64,000 nucleotides of DNA, taken from NCBI RefSeq assembly GCF_014696925.1, contig NZ_JACJQY010000005.1:1-64000 (forward strand), written 5' to 3'. The notes under the pieces are model-generated. The model did no database searches and was not told where the DNA came from. It saw only the letters and a program-made list of their open reading frames with translations. This document shows positions 9,293 through 18,900 of the stretch, in pieces (positions within the stretch are counted from its first letter, which is position 1; each line of letters begins with the position of its first letter). The translations under genes were made by a program, and so were the position numbers. The DNA is from Phormidium tenue FACHB-1050 (lineage in GTDB: Bacteria > Cyanobacteriota > Cyanobacteriia > Pseudanabaenales > Pseudanabaenaceae).

Positions 9293-12200
9293 TCAGCGAT
9301 CGCCATAGTTATCTAGCCATGCATTACCTTGAATAATTAGATCAGGAAGATTAAGATTCCATAGCTCAATGTTGTTGCTGCCATGCCCAGAAGCAAAGCC
9401 GCGACCATCGGGGCGGAAACAGAGACTGATTGGAGTGCTATCTGGACATGAGAGAGTTTGTAACTCCTTCCCATCAATACTCCAGAGCTTAATTGTATTA
9501 TCACTACTTCCCGAAATAATACTCCGACCATCGGGACTAAAACTTACCGTCCAGATCCCCGCATCATGCCCTCTAAAAGTTCGCAATAAAGAGCCTTCAA
9601 GGTTCCAAAGCTTGAGCGTGCTGTCGCCACTACCAGATAGAATATATTGACCGTCAGGACTAAAGCAAACACTCCAAACAGCACCACGATGACCATGCAG
9701 GGTTTTGATTTCTGTACCCTCAATACTCCATAGCTTAACTGTATCGTCACCACTGCCAGAGATAATTTTTTGACCATCGGGACTAAAGCGCACCGTCCAC
9801 ACCGTAGACTTATGCCCTTTGAGGGTGGCTAGTTCAGTACCATCAATGCTCCATAATTTAATAGATTTATCGCTACTTCCAGAAACGATTTTTTGACCAT
9901 CGGAACTATAGTCTACCGTCCAGACAGCAGTACTATGTCCCGTGAATGTTTGCAAAAGTTGATGACTATTCCCACTCACAGACCATAGAGAAATAGCACT
10001 GTCACCACTACCAACTAATAGACTATTTCCATCAGGACTAAAACAGAGACTGAGAATGTCATTATCGCCAACAATGGTTTGGAGTTCATTACCTTGCAGA
10101 TCCCAGATTTTAATTTGATCATCAAGGCTACCTGAGGCAAGTCGCAAACTATCGGGACTAAAAGCAACACTCCTTACAGCCGCGCTATGTCCAGATAATG
10201 TTTGCTGTTTCCTGTTCTCAATTTGCCATTGCCGCACCGTGCAATCAAGACTAGCTGAGAGCAGGGTCTTGCCATCAGGACTAAAACTGACGGAACGGAT
10301 TGGATCGGTGTGACCTTTAAAGATTTGTAATTCTTTGCCATGCAGATCCCAGATTTTAATGTTTTTATCGGCGCTACCTGTAGCTAACATTGTTTCTCCA
10401 GGGCTAAAGCAAACACTGCGAATAGCACTGGAATGGGCTGAAATCGAAAAGGCTTCGGCGATCGCTTTTTCACCATTGATATTCTCAATGTGCCATAGCT
10501 TGAGAATATTATCACCACTACCCGAAGCGATGAATTCACCACTGAGGCTAATGCTAATGCTGCGAATGTCGGCGGTGTGACCTTTAAGCGTGTGGAGCAA
10601 TGTGCCATCTAGACTCCAAATCATAATGTTTTTGTCCGCACCACCCGAAATAATCCATTCCCCATCTGGACTAAACAAGACAGTTCGCACATCACCACGA
10701 TGTCCGCTAATGGTCAATATTTCCGTACCATCACGATGCCAGAGCTTAATCGTCTGATCGCCACTGCCTGAGACGATCATTTCTCCATTGGGACTAAATT
10801 GTGCGCTCCAAACTGCGGCGGTATGTCCTACAAAAGTATGTAAGCGATCTCCTTGAAGATTCCATAAAGCAATCGTCTTGTCGCTACTGCTAGAAAGAAT
10901 CGTCTGTCCATCGGGACTAAAACAAGCGCTACGCACTGGGGCAGTATGACCAACAATTTGGGCAACTTCTTGTCCGTCAATCTGCCAAATTTTAATTGTT
11001 TTATCTAATCCCCCAGTGATGATTTGCGAGCCATCGGGACTAAATTCCGCACTCCATACACCTTCTAGATGAGCTTGAATGCGATTTTTCTCTTTAATCT
11101 CGTAGATAGCGCGATAAATTGTACTGGTTAGCTGTAAGCGATTTTCACTAGATAGCGAATCAATATCTGGTAGCCACTGTTTGCCGATCTGCATGGCTTT
11201 AGCTAGCTCGTCAAGATCGACCAGATGATTAGTGAGTAGACTATTTAGACTCAAACTATCAGCGATCGCTTGAGAGTTTTTGAATGAACTTTCTAATTGA
11301 CGGACAGTTTGGCGGAGTTCTCCTTGAGTCTTTTCTAATTCTTTTTGCAGCTTTTGGATCTCTGGAGCCTGTGATTTGCGAATTACTACCGCCAAATAAT
11401 CATGGACTAATTGGCAACGATTGGTCGCATTTTCAGGAATTAATACCACTAGTCCCGAACCAATCAAGATTTGGAGGACGAGTTCGATTTTGCTGATTTC
11501 GATATCTGCATCATTTTCTAGATTTTCTAGATCTACAGCGAGATTCCATTCTGCATCTAATTTACTTTGTTTACGAACCTCACTATCCAGATGATTGAGT
11601 CCTCGTTCTAGATCCTCATAGGTTTTGAGAGGTCTGGTTCCCTTCTCATCTGTTAGTAAGTATAAAAGCAAGTTAGTTAATCGATAGTTCTCTCTACCGC
11701 AGTCACAAACTACATTGTCCAAATATCGCTGGACAAGGGTTTCTTTAGGATTATTACCTAGCTTTTGATATTGTTGGATGGTGCTAATCCGATCATGTTG
11801 TAATTGCGCTCCCACGATCTGTAACTCAATCGGACGAATTTCATCCTGCTCATTCTTTAAGTCTTCCACTAAAATGTCGATGAGTTGAGCTTCCAAGTAA
11901 AATTGCGCTCTCTCCGTAAGAGTTTCAATCGTCGAGTGGGCGGCGGCTGGAGAAAAATTGCCTAAAGGATAGAGGACATTTTTGCTGAGAATGTCATTGT
12001 CGATCGCACTCATGCTCTTAATGCGATTAACTTCTAAGAGGTAGTGAATATAATCTTCTCGGAGTGATAGCACCACTTTAATTGATGACAAATATTGGAA
12101 GTCACTAAGTAAACTTCCAATAAATTCAAAGAACCGCAGGCGATCGCTAGTGCTATGTTGATGCACAAAGAAAAATTCTTCAAACTGGTCAAAAATCAAG

Positions 12201-14158
12201 ACTGTACGCAGGTTTCTTGCTTCATTCCATCGTAGTTGTTCAGTTAGGCGATCGCATAGAATATCTTTTGTCAAATCTTCGCTATAGCTCAAACTAAGTA
12301 GCGGCGCTGAAGTTAGTTTGAGTGCTTGTAATGACTCCGTTAACAGATTAATTAGTTCTTGTTCCCAACTTGTATAAACTCGAATCGAAATGGGGATTAT
12401 ATCGCGTCCTCCAAAGGAAGTCTGTTGCAGTGCTGGCATCAATCCTGCGTTGATGAAAGAACTTTTACCGACCCCAGAGTTACCATGCAGCACAATCATT
12501 TTGTAGCGGGGTTCACCAATGCGATTGGTCAGTTCGTCGAGGTCTTGCTTACGTCCTGAAGCGTAGATTTCTGGTGAGATGATATATTTATTGCCCTTGT
12601 CCACAAAGCTGGAATGCTCCTCCAGACAAGATTGTAATTGTCCTGCGCCAATAAATGCACGGTATCCATATCGCTGCTCGATCGCTAAACGTTCTTGTTT
12701 AGTTTGAAATGCTTCTAAATATTGTCCCTGACTAAAATACAAATTGCGTAATTGATTCAAAATCCGAATGTACATCCGTGGATGTCCGCAATGATCTCTA
12801 CTTTTAGCAGCGATCAAATTGGTCAGAGCTTGTTCCCGATCGCCCAGTTGAATTTGTGCTTCGGAAAGATAACACAAATACAATCCGTATAACCAATGGG
12901 AGGTTGTTGGTGCATCTTCTAAAAGGGCGATCGCTTGTTCGGCATATTCCTTAGCGGTTTCCCATTCCTCATGTTCTATGGCAACTACTGCTAAGAAGCC
13001 GTAGTCAGCAGCCAAATTACTGATATCTCCATGGGTTTGATGAATCTGGATCGCTTTTTGGGAGATATCTTTGAGTTCTGTCCATGACTGTAAGTGATGT
13101 AAAGTACGTTGCAACTGTAGGTAGCACTGGGACATCAAATCAGGACGATTGGCTAATTGAAAGCAAGCTAAACTCCTTGCAAATAAATGCTCTACGGCTT
13201 GCCAGTTTTCCTCATGGGAATGTTTTTCTAGTTTGGTGAGGTGATAGCGCCGTCGCCCAATCTGATAAAGGAGTAGCGCTTGTCGTTCCACATTTTGGAC
13301 TGATTCCCAATAATTGTAACTTGCTTGCAGATGGGACAAGGATTGGGTAAAGTCTCGCGTATTCATGCCTCGAATGAAGTCTAAACCTGCTTGCAAAGAT
13401 GGCGAGATTCGCTGTCCTTGACTTTGTAAATCGCGCAGAGCCACATCTAGTTCTGAAAGATAAATACCGCCTAGATGGGAAATACGCCCAAGACTATGAC
13501 TAGGATCGATCAAATTAGCGCCTAGGGCTAAGTGAAATAACGCTTCAGTTCCCGATGTTAGGGATTCAATCAAGTCTTCACTGGCGATCGCAAACTCAAT
13601 TGTAGTTGTCCAACTCTCAAAGTCTGGAGCAACTCTAATCATCCGCTTCAACAAATCGTCATTGATCCACAATACGATGGGATACAAACAATTTTTGCGA
13701 AATTCCTCTCGAATTTGATTTAATCCCTTGACTAAAATATCGGGGCTATCTGTTGCTTCTAGCCCAGTTAGCATTACCGCAGGTAAGTTGCCTTCTCTGG
13801 TCGCAGGAGTTGACGAATGAATCGCATGGTAGATTGATTTAGTTTGAGGTTCTAATCGCACTTGACGCATTGATGTTGATGAGATTTCTGCTAATCTAGC
13901 GATCGCGCGATCGCGAAGATTGACATAATTACAACGCGCCAGTAAGAGGGTGAAAGTCCCATCATAAATATCCAAGAGCAAAGATAATTCTTGTAGTGAA
14001 TCTTCGATCTCAGGTGAAATATTGAAAGAATTGACTAGTTCATTTTGATAAAGATCCAGTTGTGAGGTCAATTGCTGGAGCGCACGTTCTGCCTCGGGAG
14101 AAATATTAAATCCAGTTACATCTTCTTCTGGAGACTTAGCATAGGGAATCTGTGACAT
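9293..14158 (-). CDS. TPR / nSTAND ATPase / 14-WD40 repeat sensor protein
   Basis: This is a 1621-residue multidomain protein. Residues 1-200 form a domain with TFTLLLARCNY, PAVMLTGLEATD and VAPDFESWTTTIEFA, shared with the TPR protein at 56973. Residues 250-510 are helical TPR-like. An nSTAND-type ATPase follows with Walker A GNSGVGKSSFINAG near residue 559 and Walker B-like TVLIFDQFEEFFF. A coiled-coil linker (QKLQKELEKTQGELRQTVRQ) leads to 14 WD40 repeats from about residue 1030 to the end, enough for two seven-bladed propellers. STAND proteins couple ligand sensing to ATP-driven oligomerisation in signalling or defence. The ATG at 14158 is preferred; the open frame continues 26 codons upstream into a family 2 repeat. 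The P-loop ATPase at 14441 is directly upstream on the same strand. Ligand and output are unknown. Confidence 0.85.
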   Translation of the reverse strand: MSQIPYAKSPEEDVTGFNISPEAERALQQLTSQLDLYQNELVNSFNISPEIEDSLQELSLLLDIYDGTFTLLLARCNYVNLRDRAIARLAEISSTSMRQVRLEPQTKSIYHAIHSSTPATREGNLPAVMLTGLEATDSPDILVKGLNQIREEFRKNCLYPIVLWINDDLLKRMIRVAPDFESWTTTIEFAIASEDLIESLTSGTEALFHLALGANLIDPSHSLGRISHLGGIYLSELDVALRDLQSQGQRISPSLQAGLDFIRGMNTRDFTQSLSHLQASYNYWESVQNVERQALLLYQIGRRRYHLTKLEKHSHEENWQAVEHLFARSLACFQLANRPDLMSQCYLQLQRTLHHLQSWTELKDISQKAIQIHQTHGDISNLAADYGFLAVVAIEHEEWETAKEYAEQAIALLEDAPTTSHWLYGLYLCYLSEAQIQLGDREQALTNLIAAKSRDHCGHPRMYIRILNQLRNLYFSQGQYLEAFQTKQERLAIEQRYGYRAFIGAGQLQSCLEEHSSFVDKGNKYIISPEIYASGRKQDLDELTNRIGEPRYKMIVLHGNSGVGKSSFINAGLMPALQQTSFGGRDIIPISIRVYTSWEQELINLLTESLQALKLTSAPLLSLSYSEDLTKDILCDRLTEQLRWNEARNLRTVLIFDQFEEFFFVHQHSTSDRLRFFEFIGSLLSDFQYLSSIKVVLSLREDYIHYLLEVNRIKSMSAIDNDILSKNVLYPLGNFSPAAAHSTIETLTERAQFYLEAQLIDILVEDLKNEQDEIRPIELQIVGAQLQHDRISTIQQYQKLGNNPKETLVQRYLDNVVCDCGRENYRLTNLLLYLLTDEKGTRPLKTYEDLERGLNHLDSEVRKQSKLDAEWNLAVDLENLENDADIEISKIELVLQILIGSGLVVLIPENATNRCQLVHDYLAVVIRKSQAPEIQKLQKELEKTQGELRQTVRQLESSFKNSQAIADSLSLNSLLTNHLVDLDELAKAMQIGKQWLPDIDSLSSENRLQLTSTIYRAIYEIKEKNRIQAHLEGVWSAEFSPDGSQIITGGLDKTIKIWQIDGQEVAQIVGHTAPVRSACFSPDGQTILSSSSDKTIALWNLQGDRLHTFVGHTAAVWSAQFSPNGEMIVSGSGDQTIKLWHRDGTEILTISGHRGDVRTVLFSPDGEWIISGGADKNIMIWSLDGTLLHTLKGHTADIRSISISLSGEFIASGSGDNILKLWHIENINGEKAIAEAFSISAHSSAIRSVCFSPGETMLATGSADKNIKIWDLHGKELQIFKGHTDPIRSVSFSPDGKTLLSASLDCTVRQWQIENRKQQTLSGHSAAVRSVAFSPDSLRLASGSLDDQIKIWDLQGNELQTIVGDNDILSLCFSPDGNSLLVGSGDSAISLWSVSGNSHQLLQTFTGHSTAVWTVDYSSDGQKIVSGSSDKSIKLWSIDGTELATLKGHKSTVWTVRFSPDGQKIISGSGDDTVKLWSIEGTEIKTLHGHRGAVWSVCFSPDGQYILSGSGDSTLKLWNLEGSLLRTFRGHDAGIWTVSFSPDGRSIISGSSDNTIKLWSIDGKELQTLSCPDSTPISLCFRPDGRGFASGHGSNNIELWNLNLPDLIIQGNAWLDNYGDR

Positions 14159-14189
14159 AGTTTTTGCCCTCGGCGATCGCGGATAATTG

Positions 14190-14292
14190 TACCAATTCAC
14201 AAAAGAGTGACAACACTTTTGTGAATTAAAAACCAAACCCAGTCAGGGTTTTAAAAACACAAAATGGATATGCCATTTTGTGTTTTGGTGTA
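14190..14292. repeat. Family 2 palindromic element (103 bp) in the 5' region of the WD40 gene
   Basis: GTACCAATTCACAAAAGAGT at one end and CACAAAATGGATATGCCATT near the other, with the CAAACCCAGTCAGGGTTTT spacer. It lies about 30 nt upstream of the WD40 gene start, between it and the P-loop ATPase gene. 14293-14440 holds no gene. Confidence 0.8.
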
Positions 14293-14440
14293 ATTTCACT
14301 TTTTGAGCAAAGGAGAAAACTAAAAATCTAAGTCACTCCCCTTTGCAAAAATGAGGCTAGGGATCTGAGCTTTGTTGAATTTGAGAATTGACTCAGTTAT
14401 TTATATACGTTAGCTTTTAGAGGATCTCACAAGAGAAATC

Positions 14441-15799
14441 CTAAGATACGTCAAATTCTTGAGCAGTGACAAGTACAGGATTCACCTCAAACCAAGAACC
14501 ATTTTCATCTTGATATTCATATACGTACATGCTTCTAATCAAGGTTTGATAGCCAGTATCACCCACCACCTTCTTAGTACTATTTACCTGTCTCAATAGT
14601 TTCCATTCATCATCATCTATAGAAAGAACTAACTCATTACGACGTTTACGGATCGTATCTTCGAGAACCTCAAGGGTGACAGGTAAACCACGTTGTTTAC
14701 GGAGAGCATCATTGAGCAGGCGCATAATATTTCGCACATGACCTCCACTCGCAAAGCAGAGTCGATCAAGTGTCGTCATACTGTCAAAAACTTGATTAAT
14801 AGCATTTAATCGCTCAGTGGGAGAGCTATCTGGCAATACTCGCGATAGAATCATTTGACGCAAAAGTGCAATGCCTTCCTCATGGGTACTACCATCGCGG
14901 CGTACTACAGGAACCATTGGTAGCACAATCGGATCGGTCATAAATCTGGCTGTGAGTGTGCCGTAATCCCTTGAGAATCTCAAAGCAAGGGGCATGGTGT
15001 ATACCACATGGCATTGTAATTTGCGAAGCTGCTCTGCCCGATCTACAAATAAATATTCAGTTTGAGGTCTGCCCCAAGGTTTTGGTGAATCGTCAACGCG
15101 ATCAAGGTTATCCACGATCACCACAAGCCCTTCTTTGCCTAGTTTTTTAAGATCAGCGATCGCAGGCAATAGGATTTCATTATTGATTAAGTCCAGCAAG
15201 CCATTGGTTTTTGGCTCCATGTAGCCGCGTAGTTTACTCCGCATATCGGGGCTATCTTTGGTCTTGGCGGACAGTTTGCCAATACCTAGAGATAGCGAAA
15301 ATTCACCACTTGTACTTGCCTCCACCTTACCAATCCCTGGGACATCGGCTTCGGCAGAGAGTTCAATCTCCGTATTTAAGATTTTGACCGCGCCGTTGAG
15401 CATAGCCCGAAATCCTTTGGCTTCAGTCTTGACTTTGATCGCCTCTAAGCTCTCAACCACACGTCTCGCGATCGCGAGGAGGATGTCACTGAGATCGACA
15501 TCGCCCATCTCCATGTCTTGGCTAGACTCAAAGTAAACGACATGAAACCCTTCACTTTCTAGTTGTTGCTTAAGCTGCAAGATTTCTGTAGATTTACCGC
15601 AACCGATATGTCCTGTAAATAACTGACAAGTCGGCTGTCCATCTGAAAAAAGCGAAATGTTATCCTTTAAATCTTCGACAACTTTGCCGCCCCGAACCGT
15701 CGAAAAGTCAATGTAGTACTTTTTGTCTTCGGCACTATCTGCAAGCAAGGTTTTACTTGGATCAGTTGCCTTAAAAAATCTCTTGTAATCTACAGTCAT
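14441..15799 (-). CDS. P-loop ATPase, partner of the WD40/nSTAND protein
   Basis: This 452-residue NTPase has Walker A TGHIGCGKSTEILQL near residue 62, Walker B VVIVDNLDRVDD near residue 225, and a sensor-like ASGGHVRNIMRLLNDA near residue 345. It is clearly paralogous to the protein at 55658 (TGHRGCGKSTE, VIVDNLDR, ASGGHIRQLMQL). A Ser/Gly-rich insert (VEASTSGEFSLSLGIGKLS) lies between the two Walker motifs. The family is AAA/KAP-like in appearance; the exact clade cannot be fixed by eye. It is first of two same-strand genes, 282 nt upstream of the WD40 gene, with a family 2 repeat between. It is divergent from the kinase at 15903, with 103 nt between them. Confidence 0.8.
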   Translation of the reverse strand: MTVDYKRFFKATDPSKTLLADSAEDKKYYIDFSTVRGGKVVEDLKDNISLFSDGQPTCQLFTGHIGCGKSTEILQLKQQLESEGFHVVYFESSQDMEMGDVDLSDILLAIARRVVESLEAIKVKTEAKGFRAMLNGAVKILNTEIELSAEADVPGIGKVEASTSGEFSLSLGIGKLSAKTKDSPDMRSKLRGYMEPKTNGLLDLINNEILLPAIADLKKLGKEGLVVIVDNLDRVDDSPKPWGRPQTEYLFVDRAEQLRKLQCHVVYTMPLALRFSRDYGTLTARFMTDPIVLPMVPVVRRDGSTHEEGIALLRQMILSRVLPDSSPTERLNAINQVFDSMTTLDRLCFASGGHVRNIMRLLNDALRKQRGLPVTLEVLEDTIRKRRNELVLSIDDDEWKLLRQVNSTKKVVGDTGYQTLIRSMYVYEYQDENGSWFEVNPVLVTAQEFDVS

Positions 15800-15902
15800 A
15801 AGTCATACAATTCCTCTTTTAAAGGTATTATAAGGAATCTAAGGGAGTTTTGAAAATCTAATTTATAGCAATTGATGTGGGGGTTAAGCAAAATCAAACC
15901 CC

Positions 15903-18900
15903 ATGCGTAGTGTTAAAAAGTTACTACTACATATGCTGGTAAATATACCTAAATACCAACTTGTTGAAAAGATTTACGAGAGTTCCAATTCTCAAGTTTT
16001 TCGTGGTATCCGTCAACAGGATAACTTACCAGTTATCTTAAAAGTCTTAAATACTGAGTTTCCTACCTCCCAAGTCATTGGCAGGTACAAATTAGAATAT
16101 GAAATCACTAGAAAACTAGCTTCTAATTCGGTGATTCACGCCTATGATTTACAGCGATATCAAAGTGGATGGCTGATCGTATTAGAAGACTTTGGAGGCA
16201 AATCCTTAGCTCAAATATTAGCTCAAAAAAAGTTGAGTCTAATGGAATTCTTGAATTTGGCGATTCAGATCTGTGAAGGTGTCAGTGAAATCCACGCTGC
16301 TAACATCATTCATAAGGATCTCAACCCGTCTAATATTGTTATTAACCCAGAAACGCAGCAATTAAAAATCATCGATTTTGGGATTGCATCGGATTTAACG
16401 AAAGAGACATTAATCCCCAATCATAATCAAGTAATAGAGGGAACTTTAGACTATATTTCACCTGAACAGACGGGGAGGATGAACCGATCGCTGGATTATC
16501 GTACAGATATTTATTCGATGGGTGCGACCTTTTATCAAATGCTTACGGAGCGCTTACCCTTTGAGTCTGATCATCCTTTGGAACTAATTCACTATCATCT
16601 AGCTCTAGAACCGATCGCCCCACACTTAATTTATCCTCAAATCCCGTTAGTCTTATCACAAATCATCCTCAGATTACTTGCCAAAACTGCTGAAGAAAGG
16701 TACCAAAGTGCATGGGGTGTAAAAGCTGATTTAGAGAAATGTTTAAGCCAGTTGCAAGAAAAAGGAGAAATAGCCTCTTTTGAGCTTGCACAACAGGATA
16801 TTGCTGATAAGTTTTTGATTTCTGAAAAGCTTTATGGTCGAACTAGAGAAATTGAGAATTTATTAACAGCCTTTGCAAGGATCGCTGATGGAGTTAATTC
16901 TAAGGGGGATTTAGTGGAAATGGTCTTGATATCAGGATATGCGGGTATTGGCAAGTCTACCCTTGTACAGGAAATCCATAAACCGATCGCCCAAAGTCAA
17001 GGCTATTTTATATCTGGCAAATTTGAGCAATATCAGCGTAATATCCCTTATTTAGCAATTATTCAGGCTTTTCAGGATCTCATCAAGCAATTACTAACGG
17101 AGAGTACAGAGAGGCTAGAACAATGGCGATCGCAGATTAATGTTGCCTTGGGGGCTAATAGTCAGATGATCACCCAAGTGATACCATCGTTAGAGCTGAT
17201 TATTGGGAAACAAGCAGATAAATCCCTATCCCCAAATTCATCGGCAAATATCTCAGCAAGTGAAGCTCAAAATCGATTTAATCGTGTTTTCCAGAATTTT
17301 ATCCGTGTTTTCGCTCAATCTGACAATCCATTGGTGATCTTTTTAGATGATCTGCAATGGGCTGATCGCGCTTCTCTAAAATTGCTAGAGATATTAGCAA
17401 CTACTAACGAAGCTCAGACTTTACTTTTGATTGGTGCATACCGCGATAATGAAGTTAATCCAACGCATCCAATCATGCAAATGATTGAGAGGATTCAGCA
17501 GGAAAATGGAGCAATCAATCAACTTTATTTAACAGCTTTAAATCTTACAGATATCAATCAGCTGATTGCGGATACTTTGCATTGCGCCGCAACAAATTCC
17601 CTACCATTGGCAAAACTTGTGCAACAAAAGACCGATGGAAATCCTTTCTTTATGAATGAATTTCTGAAGTCTTTATATAGTGAAGGTTTACTAGGATTTG
17701 ACTATCAATCACGGAAATGGCGATGGTTAATTGCACAGATTCAAGAGCAAGGAATTACGGATAATATCGTGAGTTTGATGGCGGGGAAGATCCAAAAGTT
17801 GAGCGATCGCACCCAGCAATTGTTGCAAATAGCTGCTTGTATCGGCAATCAGTTTGACCTTGATACATTAGTGCTTGCCTCAGAGCGATCGCATATTGAG
17901 ACGATCCAATCCCTCAGAGAGTCTATTTGCGAAGGATTAATCTTGCCCCTTAATCCTGCCCACCAATCAATTCATTATGGAATTGAGTTAACTGATGATC
18001 ATCCTGCGATCGCCTATAGATTTGTCCATGACCGTATTCAACAAGCCGCCCACTCACTCATTTCTGAAGTACATCAGTCTGTAATACATCAAAGAATAGG
18101 TCAGCAGTTACTAAAAAACACCTCTAGCGAGGAACTAGAATCTAAAGTTTTTGACATCGTTGATCAACTGAATCTGAGTTTAGGACTTATTTCTAGTCAA
18201 AGCGATCGCGATCAATTGGCGCAACTCAATTTGCTCGCCGCACAAAAAGCTAAAGCTGCAACTGCCTATAGTAATGCCTTGCTCTATGTCAAAACTGGTG
18301 TGGAATTGCTAGCGATCGCCTGTTGGCAAAATCAATATGAGCTATCTCTCAACCTCTACCAGCTAGCCGTTGAGGTCGCATACTTAAATGGTGATTTTGA
18401 GCAGATGCAAGATTGGGCAAATATTCTTACTAATCATGGTAAAACGCTATTAGCCAAAATCAAGGTTTACGAGATTCAAATTCAAGCTTTGGTTGCCCAA
18501 AATCATCGACTAGAAGCGATCGCGATGGGAATAGACACATTAAGTCTATTAGAGATGGCTCTGCCTAAACAACTTTCACCAGCAGATTTAGAAATAGCTT
18601 TGCAAGATTTCCAAGAATTTCTTGCCCTTCATCCTGTTGAATCTCTATTAGAACAACCATTAATGACCGATCAAATTGCGATCGCTTCAGTAAATATTCT
18701 TTTGAGTATTGCGGCGGCTGCTTACGGTTCGGCTTCAGACCTATACATTCTCATCGTTTTACAATTAGTGAGACTATCCATTACAAAGGGAAATGCGATC
18801 GGTTCCGCTTACGGGTATTCTGCTTGTGGACTAATTCTCTGTGGACTGATGAACCAAATGGAATTAGGCTATCAATTTGGTCAATTAGCCCTGCAATTAC

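Noticed and set aside
9369-10608. Several frames on both strands across the WD40 repeats
   Set aside because: They recur with the repeat period and are by-products of the repetitive coding sequence.
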